This document shows, piece by piece, positions 9,835 through 19,341 of a stretch of DNA of 30,023 nt. The stretch is from Pelargonium nanum. Its lineage: Eukaryota > Streptophyta > Magnoliopsida > Geraniales > Geraniaceae. The stretch spans positions 1-30,023 of the forward strand of contig JAYMTF010000800.1 of assembly GCA_036897485.1 (NCBI GenBank), given 5' to 3'. Position numbers and translations under genes: made by a program. Every line of letters starts with the position of its first letter. Position 1 is the stretch's first letter. The notes under the pieces were generated by a model that worked only from the letters and a program-made list of their open reading frames with translations, was not told the origin of the DNA and searched no databases.

Positions 9835-10668
9835 CCAACACTCCCTTTTCTGCAAATCAAGAAGACTAGCCAAGACCAGAGCTCCCACCATCCTGACCCT
9901 TTGCAGCAAGTCTGAAGATGAAGAAGACTCAGATTCAGAAGCTAAACAAACTCCAGGAGATGCCAAGAAGCAAGAGCTGCTTGCCAGAATTGCCATGCTA
10001 CAAACCGAGAAGGTCCGGCTCACAGACTACTTGGACGACAGGTCCGATTATCTAACCAAATTCGCAGAAGAAGCCAACACTGAATTCGATAAGATTGGCC
10101 AAGAAGCCCTGAAAGAACTCGAGGAATCCAACGCCAGGGTCGGTTCAAATTCTTAATAGAAACAAAATGAGTACCTGTTTTATGTTTATAACCATCTTCT
10201 TATACATTTGTGATTTAGCAGAGGATGAAGAGTATAGAGAGCGAGATGCAAGCTTTCGAGGAATCTGCAGAACTGAACAAACAGGAGATTGAGCAGAGCG
10301 ATCGCAAGTTAGCAGAGTTTGAAGATCAAGTTATAAAAGATCTGAATCAAGGGCTGTTCTTCAAGAACCTGGGGCAGCAGAGCAAGCCTGTAGACAAAGC
10401 AAAGGCTCAAGAAGAAACTAAGAAAATTGAAGATGTTACCAAGAAAAGTGCTGGATCAAAAACCAGGAGGAATATTTACCTGGCATTGATTGCACTGCTA
10501 GTCTCTGGGATAGCTGATTCTTTCGTCTCTTCATCACCGGACTGGCGAAAAGTTGCAGTTCTTGGAGCAATTTTAGTGCCTTTGATCACACAGTTTGCTT
10601 CTGAACAGGAAATGATATCAGAATCAGAGGAAAAAGAAAAGAAAAGAAGCGAGGAAGAAACTAAGTGA
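9794..10668 (+). CDS. Plastid-targeted coiled-coil membrane protein, function unknown
   Basis: Exons 9794-10138 and 10222-10668 join in frame (GTCGGT donor, TTTAGCAG acceptor) to give 263 aa. The N-terminus (about residues 1-38) is rich in Ser, Thr, Lys and Arg and poor in acidic residues, like a chloroplast transit peptide. An acidic stretch (EDEEDSDSE) follows, then long charged helices with coiled-coil character (about 55-160, including the EFDKIGQEALKELEESNAR and FEESAELNKQEIEQSDRKL segments). GLFFKNL precedes a Lys/Glu-rich linker, then come two hydrophobic segments (about 199-214 and 225-240) and a charged tail. I recognise it as a conserved plant protein of unknown role and suspect correspondence to At3g09050 from its position beside the At3g09060-type gene, but cannot confirm this. 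An overlapping upstream ATG lies 13 nt before the start. The second exon could begin 3 nt earlier at another AG. Confidence 0.85.
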
Positions 10669-12075
10669 AGTACTTCTGTTTATGCGGTTTAATGAATTCA
10701 AGCAATAGGTTCTAGCCATAATCTTGTCCTTTTTTTTTCTGATCTAGACATGGTCAGAATCATTATACATCATGATTCATAACCCCAAGTTAAGTCATAC
10801 AACTTGGATTTGAAACATCAAGCTACTTTAGTTTGCATCATGAAAATCTGATCTGGGTTATTGCATCACTCACTACAATCACCAAGATCCATGAAACTGA
10901 GTAACTATTATGAAGTAGAGCTAGCACTCTGGGACACAACACGATTTGTGTTAGACCTGACATGATTACAATCATGTCACGTTCCTACGGGATAACTCAA
11001 TGTGTTCAATAATCATGCCGTGCTTGTCTTAGACCTCAAAAACATGCACAACACAATTAATGTTAAAATATATTGTCAACACTATTGTATCATAGTAACG
11101 GTTTATCACTTATTAATCTATTTTCTGTCTCTCCCATCTAATTTGTTTTCATCTGATCTTCTCTTTCACACCCACAAAGCATACATCTATTTTCCAAATC
11201 TATTGTGCCTGACATAGGAGATTGAAAATAGATAATAAGAGCATCAAAGCATTTGTTTTAGAATCGTCAGTTCTTTGGCTGCAGTGCAGTTAAATAAACT
11301 TGCAAGCAAAATCATATTGGTTACTGGTGAACATACCAACAAGTTGCTGCCTAATAAGACATAAACAGCATTATATGTGTAGATTGTCAACTGATGCTAA
11401 TTAATCTTTTGAAAGGATACTTGATAGTAATCAGCACATCTGCCATTACAGTTATCATTCAGGACATGCTTTTCAGTTTCCGAATCCATACTTGAGCTGA
11501 ATGATTCATAAACAAGTTATATGAAATCATTAACAACACAGTGGTGGGAGCCTGATGCACTGGGCCACTTTTTACATAAGGTCGTAAACCCAGAATTGTT
11601 CAGTTGTTGAAACAAGATCATGAAAAACAAAAACCGGAAATCTGAGATACTCACCACTTTTACCAAATAGTAAGGTGCTAGGTCATTCAGGATGCATAAA
11701 GAGTACAGCATCCAACCTGCAACTATTGACAGAACCAAAGGAAACATAAGCATAATGGTATGACTTTGAAAATAATGTATACCTGAAAATTTGAAATCGT
11801 GGTTGGACCCAGGACTGCCCAAGTACCTATGGGTATCGTAAAATCTTAGCTAGTATTTAATGACATGTAATAACTCCCAACAGAAGATGGAAATTATGTC
11901 AAAGAATAAAAGTAATATTGTTAAAAATAACAAGTTTTTTTTTTCATTGTGTAAATAGCTTCAAAAACAGTGAGCAACTGTAGAATCTTTGCTAGGAGCA
12001 ACAAAGCAGGATACAAACTCAAGCAATCAAAATAATAATTATAACATACTTCCAAGATGCCCAGACAGGTCACTC
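10669..12075. other. Convergent 3' region between plastid-protein and PPR genes
   Basis: The two flanking genes point at each other, so this 1.4 kb should hold both 3' untranslated regions. A perfect inverted repeat lies at 10958-10979 (TGACATGATT / AATCATGTCA, 2-nt centre), in a stretch reminiscent of decayed LTR sequence. No coding gene is supported; the ORFs at 11002-11217 and 11517-11822 have no family signature. Confidence 0.6.
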
Positions 12076-14148
12076 TCATGCCCCACTGTGAAGTACTGCT
12101 CTGACAAGTATGCGCCATGTAACAACATCAGGAAGAACACCACGATTCAAAGCTTCATCCAAGAACTGAATGGCTTCTGATATTTTGTTGCAAGAACAAA
12201 GACCATGGAAAGTGATATTGTAGGAGTATATATCTGGTTTGACCCCAATATCCTGCATGTGCACCCAAATCTCTAATGCCTTTTCACAATTTCTGGCTTT
12301 ATAAAACCCCTCCATAATTGTGTTGTGACTCACAATATTAGGAACGCAGTTCCAGTGACTCATCTTTGAATAGAGATGAAAAGCATCTTCAACTTTCCCT
12401 AAACAACAAAGCCCGCGTATCATAATATTGTGCATAGGTACATCAGGCTTAAAGCCCTTGTTGAGAGCTTGGTGCCATAAACTAAGGGCCAAGTCAATCT
12501 TCTGACCTTGTAAAAGCCCATTCATCAGCAAGCCAAATGTAATCAAGTCCGGCTTCAACCCTTTTTCCAGCATTTCCTTCACAAATAAATATGCATCACC
12601 AAATCTTTCTACTTTGCATAAACCATTTATTAAAGTGTTGTAGGTGACTACATCGGGGGAGCAACTCTTGCTGTCCATTTCCTTAAAAAACAGGATTGCC
12701 TTCTGAAGTTTAGAAGTCCGGATAAACCCATTAATCAGTGCATTGCAAATGTGATGGTTCCTTTCACAGCCACGTTTATCCATTCGATCAAGGATGCTGA
12801 TCGCTTCGTCCATCCTCCCTTTTTTGCATAACGAGCTAATAATTGAAGAATATGAATAGATATCAAGATTACCTCCTCCATCTTCAGCCAGTTGCAGTAT
12901 CCTAATAGCCTTACTGAAGAAACCATTCTTACACAAGCCATGAATCAAAACTCCATAAGTTATGGAATCTGGATGGCATCCTCTACAGGGCAATAGCTCC
13001 CATACAGAAATTGCTTCTGCTACCTTCCCATACTCTAACAACCCTTTGATAAATATATTAAAACTAACAATAGTTCGGCAACCTTCCTTCCCCATTACCT
13101 CCCACAACTCAAAAGACTTGTCGAACTTTCGTGCTTGACAATACCCATTAAGCATTGCATTGTGGGTTACCGTATCTGGCAATAGCCCACACTCTCCCAT
13201 CTCCTTGTAAACTCTTTCAGCTCCATCAACATTCCCCGACTTGCATAATCCATGTATCAATGAGCTACAAGTATGCAAATCCATTTCCCTTAGATTCATA
13301 TTCATCCTATTCCACATCTCCAAACTCTTGTCAAACTTCCCACACTTGCAAAAACCATTAATCATAATATTGTAAGTAACAACATTCGGGTAAGCGGGAG
13401 ACCCCTCCAGCAATCTCTCCCAAACCGCATTAGCATTCACATGATCCTGTTGCTTGAAAAACCCATCAATCAAAATGTTATAGCACATGACATCGGGTTT
13501 CAACCCCTTCACAAACATTTCATCGAACAGTTGGTGTGCCCCCGCCAAATCCCCACTTTTTGCCAGCGCATTGATCACAGTACTATAACTAATCACATTA
13601 GGCTTGATTCCCTCATCCCACAACCCATCCAACAACTTCCTCGCCTTCCCAAACTGCTTCTTCTTACACGAAATCTTGATCAAGATATTGAAGGTCTGCA
13701 AATTGGGCGACAAGCTGGCCAATTCAAAAAAAGAAAAAACGGACTCGGCTCGGTCCCATTGGTTAGATTCAACAAAAGCATTGAGGAGTGAATTGTAGGA
13801 CCCGATACCAGGTTTACATCCAAAAATCTCCTCCATTCGTTGAAAAGTGTCAAGAGCTTGGGCGGGCATCGAGTTTCTGGCATAACCCGTGATGACCGTC
13901 ACAGCAACTTCTTCTGGGCACTTGCATTTCTGGGTTCGAATCAGTTCCACGATTCGATCGAGGTGCGAGACGAGCTTGGGATCGGCGATGAGGCGGCGGG
14001 TGATGTGGAGGAAAGTGTGCGGCGAGTGGGTGTAACCCGGGTGGCGAGTGGCCGAGTCGAAGAGATCGAGAGCGGCGCGTGGGGTTTTGGTGAGTTTGAG
14101 AAGAGCAAGGAGTCTCCTTGGAGAGAGCGATTTGGGGAAGCCCACCAT
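12076..14148 (-). CDS. P-class pentatricopeptide repeat protein, At3g09060 type
   Basis: Intronless 690-aa protein. PPR proteins bind organellar RNA in a sequence-specific way and act in its processing, stability or translation. From about residue 117 to the C-terminus it is an almost unbroken array of about 16-17 repeats of 35 aa. Each starts with a TYN-, SYS- or TFN-like helix (for example TYNTLINGLCK) and ends with a KPDV- or SPDVV-like loop. An N-terminal region (about 1-115) carries one or more degenerate repeats. There is no E, E+ or DYW extension, so this is P class and not an RNA-editing factor. The first residues, MVGFPKSLSPRRLLALLKL, and the whole layout agree with Arabidopsis At3g09060 (about 687 aa). 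The N-terminus is basic with an LLALLKL helix and could be an organelle signal, but whether mitochondrial or plastid is not decidable here. The ATG at 14148 is supported by that similarity. Confidence 0.93.
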   Translation of the reverse strand: MVGFPKSLSPRRLLALLKLTKTPRAALDLFDSATRHPGYTHSPHTFLHITRRLIADPKLVSHLDRIVELIRTQKCKCPEEVAVTVITGYARNSMPAQALDTFQRMEEIFGCKPGIGSYNSLLNAFVESNQWDRAESVFSFFELASLSPNLQTFNILIKISCKKKQFGKARKLLDGLWDEGIKPNVISYSTVINALAKSGDLAGAHQLFDEMFVKGLKPDVMCYNILIDGFFKQQDHVNANAVWERLLEGSPAYPNVVTYNIMINGFCKCGKFDKSLEMWNRMNMNLREMDLHTCSSLIHGLCKSGNVDGAERVYKEMGECGLLPDTVTHNAMLNGYCQARKFDKSFELWEVMGKEGCRTIVSFNIFIKGLLEYGKVAEAISVWELLPCRGCHPDSITYGVLIHGLCKNGFFSKAIRILQLAEDGGGNLDIYSYSSIISSLCKKGRMDEAISILDRMDKRGCERNHHICNALINGFIRTSKLQKAILFFKEMDSKSCSPDVVTYNTLINGLCKVERFGDAYLFVKEMLEKGLKPDLITFGLLMNGLLQGQKIDLALSLWHQALNKGFKPDVPMHNIMIRGLCCLGKVEDAFHLYSKMSHWNCVPNIVSHNTIMEGFYKARNCEKALEIWVHMQDIGVKPDIYSYNITFHGLCSCNKISEAIQFLDEALNRGVLPDVVTWRILVRAVLHSGA

Positions 14149-14348
14149 CTCCGGTTGCTGCCTCTGTCTCGCCGACGCCGTTGCTCTGCTTCAGTATATA
14201 GAAGAACTAGAAAATGATTTACATATGGCGTGCTGCACTGGACGACGCCGTTTCTGTACTCCCGCCATTTCTATAAAGAAAAAATAATCATATAGATAGT
14301 ATAGTTGGTCTTTGGGTATGAACCTCTTTTAGATGGGTCTTTTATTGA

Positions 14349-14354
14349 GGCCCA
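14349..14354 (-). promoter_or_regulatory. Site II element upstream of the PPR gene
   Basis: TGGGCC on the minus strand (GGCCCA on plus), about 200 bp above the PPR start. TGGGCY motifs are enriched in promoters of plant organelle-function genes, including PPR genes. Confidence 0.4.
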
Positions 14355-14503
14355 TAAGTCCATCACACATCCACAGGCTAGGCCTCTTTTCTTTTTCCAA
14401 GAAAGATTAGGTCTCGTGAACGCGTTGTGTTTGTGTGTTCGTAAGAGTTGAAAGTTGATTTTGTATTATATGTACTAATATTAACACTATGTGATTATTA
14501 TTA

Positions 14504-14820
14504 GAAATAAAGGTCCAATAGCTCATTGAACTTTCAAAAAGTCATCGTTTTAGTGCTCGAACTTTGAATGAGCCACTTAGGCCCTTGAACTTCAATATTT
14601 TGGATCAATTTAGTCTCTGCCGTTAGTCTAACTTTAACTGACCGTTAACTTGACTGACGTGGCGCTGACGTGGCATTCAAAATAATTAAATAATAATTTC
14701 ATTATACATGTGACAATAATTATTTCATTTCACTGATTGTTAACTTAAGTGGCTTATTCAAAATTTAAGGACTAAAACAATGACTTTTTGAAAGTTTAGG
14801 GATCTTTGAACATTTATTCC
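14504..14820. mobile_element. MITE with long terminal inverted repeats, Mutator-like
   Basis: 317-bp element whose two ends are imperfect inverted repeats of about 80 bp. It begins GAAATAAAGGTCCAATAG and its other end, reverse-complemented, begins GGAATAAATGTTCAAAGA. Both arms carry ACTTTCAAAAAGTCA and GAATGAGCCACTTA or GAATAAGCCACTTA. The 9-bp direct repeat TTATTATTA flanks it exactly (14495-14503 and 14821-14829), matching a Mutator-type target duplication (8-11 bp). It has no coding capacity, so it depended on a transposase encoded elsewhere. It sits about 360 bp upstream of the PPR start. Confidence 0.85.
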
Positions 14821-15694
14821 TTATTATTAACATGAAAGGAGATGGTGATAGAGCTGTAAAACTATTGCAGGTGAAAGTATTGAAGTAGGTAATAAAGTGG
14901 TTCACATCGGATGAATATAAAGTGAATCAGTTAAATATAACGGTGGAAACCAAAGTAAAAGCTCAAGACATTGTATGTAGAGTGACACGTTTATTTAATT
15001 GGGTGTGTTTTATGTATTCAATTCGAATACAACACGATTATTAAATACACGGTAGGAATTCGATTATATTCAATATATTATAAAGGCAGTGGTATGGGTT
15101 TATGAGCCTCTTCTTTTCATCTGTATGACCATGAAGTTTCAAGATGAAAAAGATGTTTCAATAGCTGCTTTTTGACTTTATAGGCAAATATATGTTTGGT
15201 TGATCATGCTGCTTTTGCAAAAAACATGACAAAGATTTCAGGCAAAACATGCTTTCAGACAATGCCCAACACTGCCCCCAATTATTGGCTCCTAAGATCC
15301 TTTTTTTAAGGCAAGCCCAGAAAATTTCACAGCAAATAATGTTTTTTTTTATGCAGAAGGTGACGAAACCCTTCTTGCTACGCCACATTTTGCTCAACAA
15401 TGAGCTCCATGTTTTTCAGGCCTTGTATGTATGTACAAAGGCCCTAGACTAAAGTCCTACCAAAAAGTGGTCTTTTACACCACCACCACTAAGTAGCTGG
15501 AGCTTGACAAGCAAATAATGTATACCATAGATTGAAGCCAAGGATGGATCAAACAATGCAAGGGGTGTTTTTTATCCAACCAACCATTCAAGAATACAAT
15601 AACACCAAGCATGTGTGGTTAAATTGAACAACAAATGCAGCAAAACTAACATTATACCAAAGTAACACCTTATAAATATGATCTTTGATCGAAT

Positions 15695-17605
15695 TTAGTA
15701 CAATCGAATGTCGCTCCTTGCTATAGAATGCGGATGATTGGACCGGCTCTTTCCCAACCCGTTTCTCCGGCTGCCCCTCAAAGGCGCCAAGTAGAACCGA
15801 AGCAGTCCATTCTCGACCTTGTTCGGAGAATATCTTGCACTCCGTTTGCGCTCCAAGACAAACTCATCTTTCCTCATTTTCCCATTCCCATTTGTCTCAA
15901 AGTCCTTCCTTGTACTACCAAATGGTCCTCCTAGATTATTTGAATTCCTCCAGCTGACACTGCTATTGCTCCGGAACACCTTCCCGTTAAACGTTTCTCC
16001 GGCTTCACCATTGCCCTCGCCTCTTAGCTCCGGCCAGGACTCCGAGAGTGACCTCCCCAACCCATTTACTCTATTGTACATGTCGTCATCATCCTCGTCT
16101 TTGTTCCCGCCTTTCATGTGTATAAACCCCCAAATGCTCCACACCTTGCTCCACCTCCGGGACTTCTTGCTGGGCCCTTTCCGTTCACCATTCCCAACCA
16201 CCGAGGCATTGTCCCGAAAGCCCATTTCGAATGTCTCCGAGCAATCATCCCTCAGAGAATTCGAGTTGGAATCTCTCAATCCATAGTTGTAATCAATGGT
16301 TGTAGGAGACACTTTGGCATTGGAAGTTGAAGACTTTATCTCATCAATCTTCCTGACTGAGCTCGACCGCTCGAAGCTCTTCCTTCGCCGGGAGGAGTCG
16401 GAGGAGTAGTAGTCTCTGGTCTGCGCGGAGCCGCCGGGAGCAGGGTCGTCCTCGTGGATGGAATTCATAGGCTCCTCGAGTGGGATTTGGTTATCGGATC
16501 TCAAGACATGTACCGGAGCATCCTCCACGACGGAGAGCATGGTGGGCATCCTCGGAAACGTCCGGCCGATCAAGTAGCCGTCCCAGGAGGCCCGAGGCTC
16601 GTCGAAGGAGTAGCGTGGATCGTCCAGGGATACCCGACCCGCGTCGAGCGAAAACCTTGGATCCGTGTCGCAGGATCGCCGCCCGAACCCGTAATCGGCG
16701 ATCTCCGATTGGGTCTCCCTGAACTGCCTCCCGATCGGCTTCTCCACCGGCAATGTGGCGGAGCCACCGCCGTTTCTGCTCTTCTTCAGCTTCTGCTTCT
16801 GCCTCCATTTCTGCAATTTCTTGTTGAAGATCGAAGCAGCAGACCAGAAGTTGAAGTCTCTCCCTCCGGAGGACTTCTTAGTCTGCGAATCGAGGTCAAT
16901 GTGATCTTTCATGGGCTTGAGCTCCACTTCAAATTGCTGCTCTGCTCCTTCCTCCTCCACAATTTCCTGAACCTCGCTTAAATTCACCACCAGATTGGGC
17001 TCATTGCAAGCCCTAATTTCATCAACATTCTCGTCCACGAGCTCGAGCTCGAGCTGAACCTCATTTTCTTTCTCTGTTTCGGTCTCGGCTTCTTCTTCTT
17101 TGGATTCGAATACAGGAACCTGGAACCTGGAGGAGCCCAAGTTCCGGGTCTCGACCTCGACGGTCTTAGCAGATAATGCCGTGCCGCGCACGTCGTCCTG
17201 GTGGAAGAGGGACCAGAGAGTGCTAAAACCCCTAACGTCGCAGGACCTCCTCTGCGGCTCGAAGACGCCAGAGAAACCCTCGTTCTTCGAGGCGGAGAAG
17301 GACTGGGTGCGGCGGAGCTCCGGGAGAAATAAGTTGTTACCGTTGTTGTTGTTATTGGTAGGTTTGTTCCGGTAGGAGGCAGAACCACCGCCGGAGGGTT
17401 TGAAGATGGACTTAAGAGCGGCGGCGGCAGAGGCGGGAGGCTTGCCGGAGGAAGAGGCGGAGGAGGAGGAGGGATCTAGTACGGCGAGGCGCTCGCAGAG
17501 ACATGATGGACAAAAGCCAGTGAAGGCCTCCTCGGGGTGGCGGTCGCAGGAGGTGGAGAGACGGTGGGGCTGCGGTGGTGGTGGTGGCTCTGTGGCGGGA
17601 TTCAT
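15695..17605 (-). CDS. OPS: OCTOPUS protein (DUF740/UPF0503 family), phloem differentiation
   Basis: Single-exon gene, 636 aa. In Arabidopsis OPS (At3g09070) is a polar plasma-membrane-associated protein that promotes protophloem differentiation and opposes BIN2 in brassinosteroid signalling. The N-terminus carries the family Cys/His cluster, STSC20DRH23PEEAFTGFC32PSC35LC37, followed by Ser/Ala-rich and Asn-rich linkers. Conserved blocks follow: LRRTQSFSASKNEGFSGVFE, RRSCDVR, an acidic Glu-rich stretch, KPMKDHIDLDSQTKKS, NFWSAASIFNKKLQKWRQK, PVEKPIGRQFRETQSEIADY, RRSCDTDPRFSLDAGR and DDPRYSFDEPRASWDG. The SRRWSKVWSIWGFIH segment and a basic C-terminal tail complete it. There is no membrane span. 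I chose the ATG at 17605 (MNPATEP, matching Arabidopsis). The frame stays open 9 nt upstream but only from a TTG. The coding region is markedly GC-rich compared with its surroundings. A short upstream ORF overlaps the start by 4 nt. Confidence 0.95.
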   Translation of the reverse strand: MNPATEPPPPPQPHRLSTSCDRHPEEAFTGFCPSCLCERLAVLDPSSSSASSSGKPPASAAAALKSIFKPSGGGSASYRNKPTNNNNNGNNLFLPELRRTQSFSASKNEGFSGVFEPQRRSCDVRGFSTLWSLFHQDDVRGTALSAKTVEVETRNLGSSRFQVPVFESKEEEAETETEKENEVQLELELVDENVDEIRACNEPNLVVNLSEVQEIVEEEGAEQQFEVELKPMKDHIDLDSQTKKSSGGRDFNFWSAASIFNKKLQKWRQKQKLKKSRNGGGSATLPVEKPIGRQFRETQSEIADYGFGRRSCDTDPRFSLDAGRVSLDDPRYSFDEPRASWDGYLIGRTFPRMPTMLSVVEDAPVHVLRSDNQIPLEEPMNSIHEDDPAPGGSAQTRDYYSSDSSRRRKSFERSSSVRKIDEIKSSTSNAKVSPTTIDYNYGLRDSNSNSLRDDCSETFEMGFRDNASVVGNGERKGPSKKSRRWSKVWSIWGFIHMKGGNKDEDDDDMYNRVNGLGRSLSESWPELRGEGNGEAGETFNGKVFRSNSSVSWRNSNNLGGPFGSTRKDFETNGNGKMRKDEFVLERKRSARYSPNKVENGLLRFYLAPLRGSRRNGLGKSRSNHPHSIARSDIRLY

Positions 17606-17643
17606 AGCAACCAATGGTGGGGTGTAATGCGCACTCTGCTCAT
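17602..17643 (-). other. 13-codon upstream ORF ending on the OPS start codon
   Basis: An ATG at 17643 reads MSRVRITPHHWLL and stops at a TGA that shares bases with the main ATG (ATGA overlap at 17605-17602). The arrangement could allow termination-reinitiation or limit OPS translation. The same frame has further upstream ATGs (about 17823). It matters only if the transcript starts above 17643. Confidence 0.45.
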
Positions 17644-19341
17644 GTTATGGGAGCATAGTGAGTGACTGTGAAACAACTCAACTGCTGTTTGGTCCCAACG
17701 GACAACGAAAGAAAACGAGAGAAAATGAGAGAAAATAAGAGAGACAATGTTGTTGTTTCTGGATTTTCTAAGATTCGTGTGTCTGTCTGGAGAAATGAGA
17801 GAGAGAGAAAAAAGCAAAAGCAAATCACGCCATCACATTTCGCTTTCCTTTCTCTTCTTTTTTATATTTTGTTACTCAACTTTATCATTTTCTTGCTGTT
17901 TCTGGGTTTCTTTTTTCTTTTCCTCCAAACAAGTCTGGTTTTCCCACTTGGTTTCGTTCACCTGGGATTGAGTCCCAAGAACACGTCAATACGGTGTCGT
18001 TTGCTTCCTACTTTGCCGATAATGAAAATTAAACCTTTTTCATGTAATAATCAGATAATGAAAAAGAAAAGATAACCAAGCATGCGCACCCATAAGATTC
18101 CACAAATTTTGCCTAACCCATAATATCACATAATGTTGTCTAATTCCCATAGATCATTATTATCCATAATTACCACACAAACAAAAACAAACATTTTATT
18201 TTCCAATATGAACATTAAACCAAAAATAATCACATTGCATGTGTAATCAACAAAGACAAAAAGGGTAACAAAAAAAATAAAGAAAAGTATATATATGATC
18301 ATTGCTAAAGAAAAAATGAGTGCAAAAAAGACAATTAAATGAGTCCTTTACATCCACAAACACACAATACATTCAAATTTGCAATTTAGAAACAATGTAT
18401 ATAGAATTATTTTGGACCCAACATGCCTTTGCTAAAGATTACAAGCTAGAATGGTCAACTAGAGGTCAAATTTATTCTTGTTCATCTTTACCATGAAGTT
18501 ACTAAAACATAAAGATAATAATAGTTTTTATTTATTTCTTAGTGCCTAAAATGGCTATGATTAGACTATTTTTTGGCAACTAGACCACACATGAGGTAGA
18601 CCTATGATGGGTCACTTACTAGTAATCAAATACTAATCACATGCTAATGAAAACTAGATAGAATATATAAATATATAATGTAGGTAGTGTGAAGGAATCC
18701 CAAGAAAGAATGTAGAGTTTGGCATGTTACTAAAGCAAGACAAAGGCATAGAAACATACAAGAAGATCATTTCTATGAGAACCATACCTTCTTTGGGATT
18801 TACACAAGAAATATATATATATTAGAAAACAGATCTTTGGTATGGCTTCTTGCAAATCTTTGGAGAGTTGCATTATTCACTGACATGCCTTGGAAATTAG
18901 AAATAAAGCTAAAGGTAGGTAAAGGAAAACAAAGAAAACAATGCCTAACCCTAGTTGTTTTTTAATTCCTAGAATTGCATGAAAATCACCAATATAACTT
19001 GTTTTTCAAAGGTGAAAGGAGGGATATGAAAGAAAGTAAAGATGGTCTTTGGCTTTTGTTTCTTTACCTTGTATTTATTTGCTTTTTTCTCCTCTTTTTT
19101 CTTAACCCTAAAGTTCAGATTTGATGAGTTTGTGTTGAAAAGGGATGTGTATATGAAAAGGAGCAATTATGGCAATTCTCTCAAGAATGTGTTCTTCTAT
19201 TAATGAAGATGAGATTGTTCATTACAGAGTTAATTTTTGCATTCCTTCAGAAAAAAATGGAAGCAAGCTAATCAAAACTGATTACAAGGGTTATTATTTT
19301 AAGTACTCTATACACTGATTTAGTTGGGTAAATACCAACAT
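17606..19341. other. OPS promoter/leader and WD40 3' flank
   Basis: 1.7 kb with no recognised gene. About 17606-17880 is the OPS leader, with GA/CT-rich stretches (for example about 17796-17815). The remainder is AT-rich, with simple TA runs near 18820. The right end, about 19150-19341, is the likely 3' untranslated region of the WD40 gene. The plus-strand ORF at 17662-18075 is low-complexity T-rich translation. Confidence 0.55.

Larger units (their letters stand above)
14149..15694. other. Region between PPR start and OPS end
   Basis: Holds the PPR promoter (14149 to about 14480), a 317-bp MITE at 14504-14820 and, from roughly 15400 to 15694, the probable OPS 3' untranslated region. About 14840-15400 shows no recognisable gene; the ORFs there are short and featureless. 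Confidence 0.6.

Noticed and set aside
16454-16981. 175-aa plus-strand ORF inside OPS
   Set aside because: GC-rich antisense shadow of the OPS coding region. The OPS frame matches conserved family blocks throughout.
17606-17614. OPS start three codons further upstream
   Set aside because: The codon at 17614 is TTG, not ATG. The ATG at 17605 begins MNPATEP as in Arabidopsis OPS.
17662-18075. 137-aa plus-strand ORF upstream of OPS
   Set aside because: Low-complexity hydrophobic translation of T-rich DNA in the OPS promoter region; no family signature.
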